Source: Thermaceae bacterium (GTDB lineage: Bacteria > Deinococcota > Deinococci > Deinococcales > Marinithermaceae). From it: a stretch of DNA of 64,000 nucleotides. Of the stretch, positions 17,452 to 26,194 are shown piece after piece. The stretch covers positions 1 to 64,000 of the forward strand of contig JAMOUW010000079.1 of assembly GCA_027067955.1 (NCBI GenBank), in the 5' to 3' direction. A program made the translations under genes and the position numbers. Each line of letters starts with the position of its first letter. The first letter of the stretch is position 1. The notes below the pieces were generated by a model, which searched no databases, was not told the origin of the DNA, and saw only the letters and a program-made list of their open reading frames with translations.

Positions 17452-19134
17452 ATGAATGGAGCGGAAGCCATACTGGAAGCGCTGGCGCGGGAGGGCGTGG
17501 AGGTGATCTTCGGGGTGCCCGGCGGGGCAAACATGCCTTTATATGATGCGATGTATACCAGGCCGCGGTTCAAGCACGTGCTGGGGCGCCATGAGCAGGG
17601 GTCGATCCATGCGGCAGAAGGTTACGCTGGCAGCTCCGGGCGCACCGGGGTAGTTTTCGCAACCAGCGGGCCGGGAGCACTCAACCTGGTAACCGGCCTT
17701 GCCGACGCACTCATGGATTCGGTGCCTCTGGTGGCGATCACCGGGCAGGTCTCCAGGGCCGCCGTAGGTACCGACGCTTTCCAGGAGGCCGACGTTACCG
17801 GGGTCACCATGCCCGTTACCAAGCACAACTACCTCGTTCAAGACGTTGACGAGATACCCCGCATCGTAAAAGAAGCCTTTCTCATCGCTTCTACCGGCCG
17901 GCCGGGGCCGGTCCTGATAGACGTCCCCAAAGACGTTCAGCTGGAAGAATTCAGCGGCGACTTTGATGTTCAACCTGATTTGCCGGGGTACAAGCCCACG
18001 GTGAAGGGGCACCCCCGCCAGCTGGAAAAGGCGCTGGCGGCGCTGGGGCGCGCTCGCAGGCCGGTGATGATGGTGGGCGGCGGCGGCCACGACGCCGCCG
18101 ACTTTCTCCGCCACTTCGCCGAGAAGTCCAGGATCCCCGTGATAACCACACTGAAGGGTTTGGGGGTGCTTCCGGGCAACCATTCGCAGGTACTGGGTAT
18201 GCCGGGAATGCACGGTACCGTGGCAGCCAATCGCGCGCTGCAACATGCCGACCTGATTCTGGCTATTGGCATGCGCTTCGACGACCGTATCACCGGAAAC
18301 ATCGAGAAGTTTGCTCCTGACGTGGAAACCATAGTGCACGTGGACATCGACCCCGCCGAGATTGGCAAAGTGGTCCGGACCGCCATACCGATTGTGGGTG
18401 ATGCGCGCTGGGTGGCTGAGAGGCTCGCCCAGACCGCGAAACCTCTGGATATCAGCGACTGGTGGGATCGGATTCACGAGTGGCAGCAGCGGCACCCCCT
18501 GCCCACACCGGAACGCGACAGGCTCTCTTCACAGGAAGTAATCAGGGCGTTTTGGGAGGCCACCGGCGGCGACGCTTTCGTTACCACCGGTGTAGGGCAG
18601 CACCAGATGTTCGCCGCACAATTCTGGAAACCCAACCGTCCGCGCAGCTTCATTACTTCGGGCGGGCTGGGAACCATGGGCTTCGGTCTTCCGGCGGCGA
18701 TCGGAGTACAGGTGGCGCACCCGGATGCCACGGTCATCAACTTTGACGGCGACGGCTCTTTTCAGATGACCTTGCAGGAGCTGGCTACGTTGTTCAAATA
18801 CCGTCTGCCCGTCAAAACCGTTTTGTTAAACAACGGCTATCTGGGAATGGTGAGGCAGTGGCAGGATCTGTTCAACGAAAAGCGTTACGCCGAGGTGCAC
18901 CTGGAAGATTCGAATCCCGACTTCGCAAAGCTGGCTGATGCGTTTGGGGTCAGGGGGTTTACGGTGGAGAAACGCGAAGACCTGGTAGAGGCTGTTAAGG
19001 AAACCCTCGTTCACCCGGGCCCGGTGCTGGCGGAGTTTCGGGTCTTCCACGAAGAAGGGGTGTTCCCGATGATACCCGCAGGCGGCAGCGCCGAGGACAT
19101 GATCATCGAAAACCCCCGGGAGGTGCAGCAATGA
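17452..19134 (+). CDS. ilvB: acetolactate synthase large subunit
   Basis: MNGAEAILEALAREGVEVIFGVPGGANMPLYD...ThDP motif GDGSFQMTLQELATLFKY; SD GGAGGGGG. Confidence 0.97.
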   Translation: MNGAEAILEALAREGVEVIFGVPGGANMPLYDAMYTRPRFKHVLGRHEQGSIHAAEGYAGSSGRTGVVFATSGPGALNLVTGLADALMDSVPLVAITGQVSRAAVGTDAFQEADVTGVTMPVTKHNYLVQDVDEIPRIVKEAFLIASTGRPGPVLIDVPKDVQLEEFSGDFDVQPDLPGYKPTVKGHPRQLEKALAALGRARRPVMMVGGGGHDAADFLRHFAEKSRIPVITTLKGLGVLPGNHSQVLGMPGMHGTVAANRALQHADLILAIGMRFDDRITGNIEKFAPDVETIVHVDIDPAEIGKVVRTAIPIVGDARWVAERLAQTAKPLDISDWWDRIHEWQQRHPLPTPERDRLSSQEVIRAFWEATGGDAFVTTGVGQHQMFAAQFWKPNRPRSFITSGGLGTMGFGLPAAIGVQVAHPDATVINFDGDGSFQMTLQELATLFKYRLPVKTVLLNNGYLGMVRQWQDLFNEKRYAEVHLEDSNPDFAKLADAFGVRGFTVEKREDLVEAVKETLVHPGPVLAEFRVFHEEGVFPMIPAGGSAEDMIIENPREVQQ

Positions 19135-19643
19135 GGCACGTGGTCAGTGTTCTGGTGGAGGATCACCCGCGGGTCCTGACTCGTATCACCGCTCTTTTCG
19201 CGCGTCGCGGTTTTAATATCGAATCACTGGCTGTGGGCAGGACGCACATGCCCGGGCTCTCGCGTATCTCCATCGTGGTTCTCGGGGATGATCGCATGAT
19301 CGAGCAGGTCGAGAAGCAGCTGAACAAGCTCATTGAGGTCATCAAGGTTACCGACCACAGCGAGCCCCACGTAGAGCGAGAAATGGCGCTCGTCAAGGTG
19401 CGCACCGAAGGGGTGGAGGAGAGGTTGCAGATTAAGGAGATTGTAGAGGCCTTCAGGGCGCGGCCGGTAGACGTAGGGCGTACCAGCTCGACATACGAGG
19501 TGACCGGTGACCCGGGTAAGATCGAGGGGTTCATAGCCGGATTGGAGGCTTACGGGGTGCTCGAGGTGATGCGCACCGGCGCCGTAGCAATGAGTCGCGG
19601 CGAGGCTATACTGAGGCCCAGATTGAAAAAGGAGGCTGTATGA
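19131..19643 (+). CDS. ilvN: acetolactate synthase small subunit
   Basis: [36 protein letters not shown] domain; ATGA overlap with ilvB. Confidence 0.97.
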   Translation: MRHVVSVLVEDHPRVLTRITALFARRGFNIESLAVGRTHMPGLSRISIVVLGDDRMIEQVEKQLNKLIEVIKVTDHSEPHVEREMALVKVRTEGVEERLQIKEIVEAFRARPVDVGRTSSTYEVTGDPGKIEGFIAGLEAYGVLEVMRTGAVAMSRGEAILRPRLKKEAV

Positions 19644-20665
19644 ACGTTTATTACGACCACGACGCAGACCTGGGATTCATTCGCGACAAGAAGGTGGCCA
19701 TCCTGGGATACGGTTCCCAAGGGCACGCCCACGCGCTCAACCTGCACGAGTCCGGAGTACCGGTGATCGTGGGTTTGCGTCCCGGTTCGCGCCGCTGGGA
19801 TCAGGCGCGGGAGGCGGGGCTCGAGGTGGCCGCCGTGCCCGAGGCCGTGTCCCGGGCCGATGTGGTAATGATCCTGCTGCCCGATGAGGTGCAGGCACAG
19901 GTGTACCGCGAAGAGGTAGAGCCCAACCTGAAGGAGGGGACAGCGCTCGTTTTCGCCCACGGCTTCAACGTTCACTTCGGTCAGATCAGGCCGCGGGCCG
20001 ACCTGGACGTTTGGATGGTGGCGCCCAAGGGACCCGGACACCTGGTCCGTAGCGAGTACCAGGCGGGGCGCGGGGTGCCGGCCCTGGTGGCCGTACACCA
20101 GGACGCTTCGGGTTCGGCGTTGCCCACGGCGCTAGCTTACGCCAGGGGCATCGGCGCCACCCGGGCCGGGGTAATCCCCACCACCTTCGCCGAGGAAACC
20201 GAGACCGACCTTTTTGGGGAGCAGGCGGTGCTTTGCGGCGGGACCAGCCAGCTGGTCACTTATGGTTTTGAAACCTTGATCGAAGCGGGCTACAAGCCGG
20301 AGATTGCCTATTTTGAGGTGCTCCACGAACTCAAGCTGATAGTGGATCTTATGTATGAGTCGGGACTTGCGGGCATGCGCTTCTCGATTTCCAATACTGC
20401 CGAGTATGGCGACTATACCCGCGGGCCGCAGGTAATCGGGCCCGAGGTCAAAGAGCGCATGAAAGAGGTCCTGCGCCAGATTCAGGAGGGCGAGTTCGCC
20501 CGTGAATGGGTACTGGAGAATCAGGCAGGAAAGGCAGTTCTGGAAGCCAAGCGCCATAAGTGGGCCCGTCACCCCATTGAGCAGATCGGCCCCAAGTTGC
20601 GGGCAATGATGCCCTTCCTCAAAGCGCATATCAGTGAGGAGGACGTAGGCGATGCGACGGATTAA
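19640..20665 (+). CDS. ilvC: ketol-acid reductoisomerase
   Basis: [17 protein letters not shown]...[33 protein letters not shown]. Confidence 0.98.
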   Translation: MNVYYDHDADLGFIRDKKVAILGYGSQGHAHALNLHESGVPVIVGLRPGSRRWDQAREAGLEVAAVPEAVSRADVVMILLPDEVQAQVYREEVEPNLKEGTALVFAHGFNVHFGQIRPRADLDVWMVAPKGPGHLVRSEYQAGRGVPALVAVHQDASGSALPTALAYARGIGATRAGVIPTTFAEETETDLFGEQAVLCGGTSQLVTYGFETLIEAGYKPEIAYFEVLHELKLIVDLMYESGLAGMRFSISNTAEYGDYTRGPQVIGPEVKERMKEVLRQIQEGEFAREWVLENQAGKAVLEAKRHKWARHPIEQIGPKLRAMMPFLKAHISEEDVGDATD

Positions 20666-22184
20666 GATCTTTGACACTACCTTGCGCGACGGCGAGCAGT
20701 CGCCCGGTGTGGCCCTCAGCCCGGACGAAAAGGTGGCGATCGCCAAACAGCTTGCGCGTTTGGGCGTAGACATTATCGAGGCGGGTTTTCCCATCGCCAG
20801 CCCCGGTGATTTTGCGGCGGTGCGCCGCATCGCCGAAGAAGTAGAAGGTCCAACGATTGCCGCTTTGGCACGCACCGCCAAAGCGGACATCGAGCGGGCT
20901 GCGGAGGCGATAGAACCCGCATCCCGGCGGCGCATTCATACTTTCATTGCCACCAGCCCGGTTCACATGGAAAAGAAGCTACGCATGACCCCCGATGAGG
21001 TGGTCGAAAAGGCCGTGTGGGCGGTGAAGCTGGCGCGTACCTTTGTCGACGACGTGGAATTTTCCGCCGAGGATGCAGGACGCAGTGATCCCGACTTCCT
21101 GGTGCGTATTTTTGGAGCTGCCATAGAGGCTGGGGCGACCACGATAAACATCCCCGACACGGTTGGATACCAGGTACCCTGGAAGTTCGCCGAACTAGTC
21201 GGTTACATCATCGAACATACCCCGGGTTCCGACGGGGTGGATTGGTCGGTGCATACCCACGACGACCTTGGTCTGGCGGTGGTTAACAGTCTGGCGGCGG
21301 TGCGCGCCGGAGCGACCCAGGTAGAGTGTACCGTCAACGGCATCGGCGAGCGAGCAGGCAACGCCAGTCTGGAAGAGGTGGTGATGGCCCTGTACACCCG
21401 GCGCGATTTCTTCGCGGCCGAAACCGGGGTCAACACCCGCGAGCTCTACCGCAGCAGCCAGCTTGTCAGCCGCCTTACCGGAATGGTGGTGCCTCCCAAT
21501 AAGGCAATTGTGGGCAGGAACGCTTTTGCCCACGAATCGGGTATTCATCAGGACGGTGTTCTCAAGGCGCGCGAAACCTACGAGATCATGAATGCGGAGA
21601 TAGTGGGGCGCGAAGCGGCGGTCATGGTACTGGGCAAGCACTCGGGGCGGCATGCGTTCAAGAAGGCGCTTGCGGAATTGGGTTATGAGGTAAACGACGA
21701 CGAGTTAAAACCGCTGTTTGCTCGCTTCAAAGAGATTGCCGATCGCAAGAAGCAGGTGACCACCGAGGACCTCATCGCTCTGGTCGAAGACGAGCGCACG
21801 CGCGCCCCGGAGATGTTCAAGTTGCTGGACATGCAGGTGCATTCGGGGCTTGCTCTTACCCCGGTGGCCACCGTGAAGGTAAAGACGCCCGATGACGAGG
21901 TAACCGAGGCCGCCACGGGTGACGGTCCGGTGGACGCGGTTTACAAGGCCATCAGCCGCGCTGTGGGGCTGGCCCCAACGCTCGAGCGCTATCGCATTGA
22001 GGCCACCACCGGCGGTACTGAGGCGCTGGGCGAGGTAATGGTGCGGTTGCGTCAGGGTACCGTGGTGGTTACCGGGCGGGGAATCGCCCCCGACATCGTC
22101 GAGTCGTCGGCCCGCGCCTACCTGGACGCCCTCAACAAGCTCGTTTCCGGCGTGGGCGCGCGCGAGACCATCGAAGCGCCGTAG
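20652..22184 (+). CDS. leuA: 2-isopropylmalate synthase
   Basis: [19 protein letters not shown]...[17 protein letters not shown]...[15 protein letters not shown]. Confidence 0.97.
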   Translation: MRRIKIFDTTLRDGEQSPGVALSPDEKVAIAKQLARLGVDIIEAGFPIASPGDFAAVRRIAEEVEGPTIAALARTAKADIERAAEAIEPASRRRIHTFIATSPVHMEKKLRMTPDEVVEKAVWAVKLARTFVDDVEFSAEDAGRSDPDFLVRIFGAAIEAGATTINIPDTVGYQVPWKFAELVGYIIEHTPGSDGVDWSVHTHDDLGLAVVNSLAAVRAGATQVECTVNGIGERAGNASLEEVVMALYTRRDFFAAETGVNTRELYRSSQLVSRLTGMVVPPNKAIVGRNAFAHESGIHQDGVLKARETYEIMNAEIVGREAAVMVLGKHSGRHAFKKALAELGYEVNDDELKPLFARFKEIADRKKQVTTEDLIALVEDERTRAPEMFKLLDMQVHSGLALTPVATVKVKTPDDEVTEAATGDGPVDAVYKAISRAVGLAPTLERYRIEATTGGTEALGEVMVRLRQGTVVVTGRGIAPDIVESSARAYLDALNKLVSGVGARETIEAP

Positions 22185-22192
22185 GAGCCGTC

Positions 22193-22423
22193 ATGCCCCC
22201 TGGTATAAACGAAATCGAGGAGTGGGTGATCAAAACCGAGGCGCGCCTGGGGGCAACGGTGGAGCCTGACGCCCAGCGCATATTTGCCGCCTATCACCGG
22301 GTTCTGCGCTGTTTCGTGCGCGATCTGGAGGATCCACGGGACATTGCCCTTTCGCGCGCCGCGGCGCTGATGCTGGTACAGGAGCTGATACTGCAAAAAG
22401 AAGGCCGCAGTGGCTGCGAGTAA
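22193..22423 (+). CDS. small hypothetical protein (76 aa) between leuA and cimA
   Basis: Same-strand ORF overlapping the cimA start; sits tightly within the operon. Confidence 0.65.
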   Translation: MPPGINEIEEWVIKTEARLGATVEPDAQRIFAAYHRVLRCFVRDLEDPRDIALSRAAALMLVQELILQKEGRSGCE

Positions 22424-24014
22424 CGGCGGCTTGGCGGGAATCCGGATAGAGGTGCTGGACACCACGCTCCGGGACGGTACCCAGGCGGAGGGAGTCGATC
22501 TTTCCGTCCGTGACAAGGTTACTGTGGCCGAAGCGCTGGCGGGATTTGGCATCGACCTGATCGAGGGAGGATGGCCGGGCTCCAACCCCCGTGACGCGGA
22601 GTTTTTCGGGCTCATGCGGGAACGGGCTCTTCCCGGCGGCGCGCGCCTTACTGCTTTCGGCGCCACCCGCAGAAAGGATCTGTTGCCGGAGGATGACCCC
22701 TCCCTGGCGGCCCTGATGGAGTCCCTAACGCCCGTGATCACTATTTTTGGTAAGTCCTGGACTTTGCACGTCACCGATGCCCTGGGAGTGAGCCTGGAGG
22801 AAAACCTGGTAATGATCCGCGAGTCGGTGTCCTTTTTGCGTGCTGCCGGTCGGCGGGTGATTTACGACGCCGAACACTTTTTCGACGGCTATGCGGATGA
22901 CGCCGCCTACGCCATGGCGACGCTGGGGGCGGCCGCCGAAGGCGGGGCCGATACTTTGGTGCTGGCCGACACCAACGGCGGCCGCCTTCCTGAAGAGGTC
23001 TTTACCGCCACCCGGCAGGTTGTGGCGCGTTTCCCGCGACAGGTTATCGGTGTTCACGCCCACAACGACGCCGGGCTGGCCGTGGCCAACAGCCTGGCGG
23101 CGCTGCGGGCGGGGGCGCGCCACCTTCAGGGCACCATCAACGGCTACGGCGAGCGGGCCGGCAACGCCAGCCTGACGAGCCTGATCCCCGCCTTGGTGCT
23201 CAAGTACGGTGCCGACCTGAAGGCAGCCGAGAACCTGGAAAAACTGCGTGAGCTGGCCCATTTCGTTGACGAGCGCGCCAACCAGCACCCCGATAAGCGT
23301 GCTCCCTACGTTGGCGACGCCGCCTTTGCCCACAAGGGCGGGGTACACGTTTCGGCGGTCCTCAAGAACCCGCGAACCTACGAGCACGTTGAACCCGAAC
23401 GGGTGGGTAACCGGCGCCGTTTCCTGGTTTCCGATCTCTCCGGCCGCTCCAATTTGCTGGCCAAACTGGCCGAGGCGGGGATCGGGTTGAGCAGGGACGA
23501 AGCCAGCCCCTTGCTCGATGAGGTTAAGGCGCTGGAGCGCGACGGCTACGCCTTCGAAGCCGCAGACGCCTCCTTCTTTTTGCTTGCCCGGCGGCTCCGT
23601 GGCGGGGGGGAGCCGTTTACCGTGAGCGCCTTCAAGAGCTGGACCAGTGGCGACGCCCACGGCCGCTGGCAGGCCGAAGCGACGATTCAGGTTGAAGTAG
23701 GTGGCCGCTCGGTTCACACCGCTGCCTGGGGCGAAGGGCCGGTGGGAGCCCTCGACAACGCCTTGCGTAAGGCCTTGCTCGACTTTTTTCCAGAGCTGGC
23801 GGAAGTGAGGCTGGCTGACTACAAGGTGCGGGTACTGGAGGGCCAGCAGGCGGGCACCGCCAGCGCGGTGCGGGTGCTGGTGGAGATGGAGCACCCGGCG
23901 GGGCGCTGGAATACCGTCGGTGCCAGCGCCAACGTGCTCGAGGCCTCCCTAAAGGCTCTGACCGACGGTTACGCTTACGCCTTGCTCAAATTGACGCCCG
24001 GGACCGGGAGCTGA
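22410..24014 (+). CDS. cimA: citramalate synthase
   Basis: IEVLDTTLRDGTQAEGVDLSVRDKVTVAEAL...EGGWPGSNPRDAEFF...HAHNDAGLAVANSLAALRAG. Confidence 0.95.
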   Translation: MAASNGGLAGIRIEVLDTTLRDGTQAEGVDLSVRDKVTVAEALAGFGIDLIEGGWPGSNPRDAEFFGLMRERALPGGARLTAFGATRRKDLLPEDDPSLAALMESLTPVITIFGKSWTLHVTDALGVSLEENLVMIRESVSFLRAAGRRVIYDAEHFFDGYADDAAYAMATLGAAAEGGADTLVLADTNGGRLPEEVFTATRQVVARFPRQVIGVHAHNDAGLAVANSLAALRAGARHLQGTINGYGERAGNASLTSLIPALVLKYGADLKAAENLEKLRELAHFVDERANQHPDKRAPYVGDAAFAHKGGVHVSAVLKNPRTYEHVEPERVGNRRRFLVSDLSGRSNLLAKLAEAGIGLSRDEASPLLDEVKALERDGYAFEAADASFFLLARRLRGGGEPFTVSAFKSWTSGDAHGRWQAEATIQVEVGGRSVHTAAWGEGPVGALDNALRKALLDFFPELAEVRLADYKVRVLEGQQAGTASAVRVLVEMEHPAGRWNTVGASANVLEASLKALTDGYAYALLKLTPGTGS

Positions 24015-24033
24015 GTTCCCGGTCCCGGGCGTC
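23993..24033. terminator. strong hairpin at 3' end of cimA, between convergent genes
   Basis: perfect 17-bp stem GACGCCCGGGACCGGGA / TCCCGGTCCCGGGCGTC, 7-nt loop; no clear U-tract. Confidence 0.5.
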
Positions 24034-24046
24034 AAAATGCAATAGC

Positions 24047-25684
24047 TTAAGGGTTCAACCTCAGCGCCAGCAGGTCCAGGTCGCCGTCTTTGCTGGTCGT
24101 GTAGCCAATCACCACTATCCTGCCGTGAGGGTCAAGACCTACTTCGAAAGCGCCGTCAGTGCCGGTGTTGCCGGTGCCGCCGTCGTAGGCGAAAACGCCG
24201 TTTGTGCCAAACTTGCCGTCGAGGCTGCCGTCGGGGTTCAACCTGATGACTATCAGGTCTTCGCCCCGGCCGGAGAAGAACGAGCGCCCGGCGACGATAA
24301 TACGCCCTTTTCGATCGGCAACCACGGAGAACGCCCGGTCGCTGCCGGCGTGGCTGCCTCCGGCGACCTTGTCGAGTGTTACGGTGCCGCTGCTGCCAAA
24401 GTTTTCGTCCGGGGTGCCATCTGCCTTTAGCTTCTCGACCACCAGGTCGTAGTCTTTGCCGTTATAAACATAGCCGGCGAGGTAGAAACCGCCGTCATTG
24501 CTGGGGGTGATCGAACGGACGCGACCGCCCACGGTGCCGTCGCTGAAAGCAGTCAGGCCGCCCCAGTTGCCGAGGTTCATTTGGGCGTCGATACTTACGA
24601 ATAAGCCTTTTCTGTTGTTGCTGGTGTCGATGATTTCGCCGCCGCCCATATAGCCGCTGCTGTTGGCGGCCAGCGAATAGAGCGCATCGTATTTTTGCTT
24701 GCCGTCCGAGGCTACCGTGTCTAGGGCACCATTGCTCTTGAACCTGGCTATTATGAACTGCTCGGTCACGTTGGTGTCTTTGAAGCTCATGCCGCTGACC
24801 AGGAAGCCGTCCTTGACAGGCAGCAGCGAGTATCCCCGGTCGTTACCGTTGCCGTTCCCTCCGGCTAGATTGTCATGAGTAATTGTGCCGTTGCTGCCAA
24901 AACCGCTATCCAGGCTGCCGTCGGGGTTGAGCCGTGCGAGCAACAGGTCGTCGTTGTTGCTATTGTACGAATATCCGGCGACTATCAACTTGCTACTCGG
25001 GGTGATGGCCATAGCGCGGTCGAAGTCGAATTCCCGGGTGTCGTAGCTCAGCGGCCGCAGGTCGCCCAGAACGGCGACCCCGGTATTGTTGGCGAAGCTG
25101 GCTTCAAATTTGCCGTCCCCGTCGAGTTTGCAAACTACCAGTTTGTCATTGCTGCGGCCTAGGACATACATGACGTTGTCGCCGAACGCCAAACTGTAAG
25201 CTACATCGTCCTTGCCCTGTGTTTGCGTCAGGTCTTTTACCACCGTTATGCCGCCGGTGCCAAAGCTGGTGTCGAGGGTGCCGGCCGGTGGGACGATTTT
25301 GATTCCGAAGCCAATGGCGTGTTCGATCTTGCCGGACGAGAAAGTCAGCGTGGTGTCGTAATCGCCAGGCGGGGCGGTATCGCTGGCGCTGATGGTCAAC
25401 GTGAAGTCCGCTTTGTTGCCGGATACCGTCAGCGTGGTTGGTTTCAGGGTTATGCCCTTTGGCAGGTCGTTTCCGTTTGCCAGACGGGCGGATACCGTTA
25501 TCTCCCCCTTGAAACCGCCAGAGGGCACGATGCTGATGCCGACGCCCCCGCTGTCTCCCTGGTGTATTTGAATGCTTGATGCCGAAGGCACTATTTTGAA
25601 GTCTGGTTTTTGTTTTTGATTGCAGCCGACGAAGTAGAGGGCTAGTGCCAAGAGCAGGACCGATTGGACGATCTGCTTTAGCAT
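24047..25684 (-). CDS. lipoprotein with N-terminal Ig-like segment and delta-60-type beta-propeller repeats
   Basis: MLKQIVQSVLLLALALYFVGC lipobox; repeats GTLDTSFGTGGITVV, GSLDSGFGSNGTITHD, GTPDENFGSSGTVTLD, GSLDGKFGTNGVFAYD; GGAGGTG SD. Confidence 0.85.
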   Translation of the reverse strand: MLKQIVQSVLLLALALYFVGCNQKQKPDFKIVPSASSIQIHQGDSGGVGISIVPSGGFKGEITVSARLANGNDLPKGITLKPTTLTVSGNKADFTLTISASDTAPPGDYDTTLTFSSGKIEHAIGFGIKIVPPAGTLDTSFGTGGITVVKDLTQTQGKDDVAYSLAFGDNVMYVLGRSNDKLVVCKLDGDGKFEASFANNTGVAVLGDLRPLSYDTREFDFDRAMAITPSSKLIVAGYSYNSNNDDLLLARLNPDGSLDSGFGSNGTITHDNLAGGNGNGNDRGYSLLPVKDGFLVSGMSFKDTNVTEQFIIARFKSNGALDTVASDGKQKYDALYSLAANSSGYMGGGEIIDTSNNRKGLFVSIDAQMNLGNWGGLTAFSDGTVGGRVRSITPSNDGGFYLAGYVYNGKDYDLVVEKLKADGTPDENFGSSGTVTLDKVAGGSHAGSDRAFSVVADRKGRIIVAGRSFFSGRGEDLIVIRLNPDGSLDGKFGTNGVFAYDGGTGNTGTDGAFEVGLDPHGRIVVIGYTTSKDGDLDLLALRLNP

Positions 25685-25968
25685 TGTTACACCTCCATCA
25701 AAAATGATAATCAATGGGTGCCACAATCTTGGTTTAGATCCGCCGCCAGGAAACGCGCTTGTGCGGCAAGGGGCTTGCGAGTCTGACGGACCTGCACCCG
25801 ACAATTCCGAGGGGGCTTCGGCTAGACCTGCAGCCCCCGCCGGGATGGCGAACATCCGTTCGCCGGTTCAGCACCCGGTCTTCGGGGGCGGCTATGGCAT
25901 GCGGGTGTCTGCCCGTTCCCTTCCGGGCGCCCTGAGGCGGTTGTCTGTGCGCTGTCGCTATGCGGGGA

Positions 25969-26154
25969 TCAACGGAGATAACCGGGGGCTTCAGGAAAGC
26001 GATCGGAGAGGTAGCGATAGAGTGCTTCCCAGGATGCGAAGCTAAGTTCATCCCGGTTGCGCTCGCGGAAAAGGATGCGCAAGGGTTTGAAGGGCGCTTT
26101 AAGGACCCTGATTTCGAACACCCATTCTTCAGTTCGAAGATCGGATCGCTCCAT
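25969..26154 (-). CDS. small hypothetical protein (61 aa)
   Basis: MERSDLRTEEWVFEIRVLKAPFKPLRILFRERNRDELSFASWEALYRYLSDRFPEAPGYLR; TAACCT-N6-ATG start context. Confidence 0.55.
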   Translation of the reverse strand: MERSDLRTEEWVFEIRVLKAPFKPLRILFRERNRDELSFASWEALYRYLSDRFPEAPGYLR

Positions 26155-26160
26155 GTTGAC

Positions 26161-26194
26161 AGGTTAGCGGGCATGCGTCACAAAAGCGTCACAA
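26161..26194 (-). promoter_or_regulatory. putative SARP-type promoter: TTGTGACGC direct repeats (11-bp period), 8 bp from -10 TAACCT
   Basis: + strand GCGTCACAA at 26175-26183 and 26186-26194; -10 complement(26161-26166); ATG complement at 26154. Confidence 0.5.

Noticed and set aside
17252-17452. T-box riboswitch before ilvB
   Set aside because: No T-box motif (AGGGTGGNACCGCG) or specifier stem; the leader ORF plus alternative hairpins explains the region better
22725-23894. 389-aa antisense ORF across cimA
   Set aside because: Shadow ORF antisense to a conserved gene, no recognisable motif
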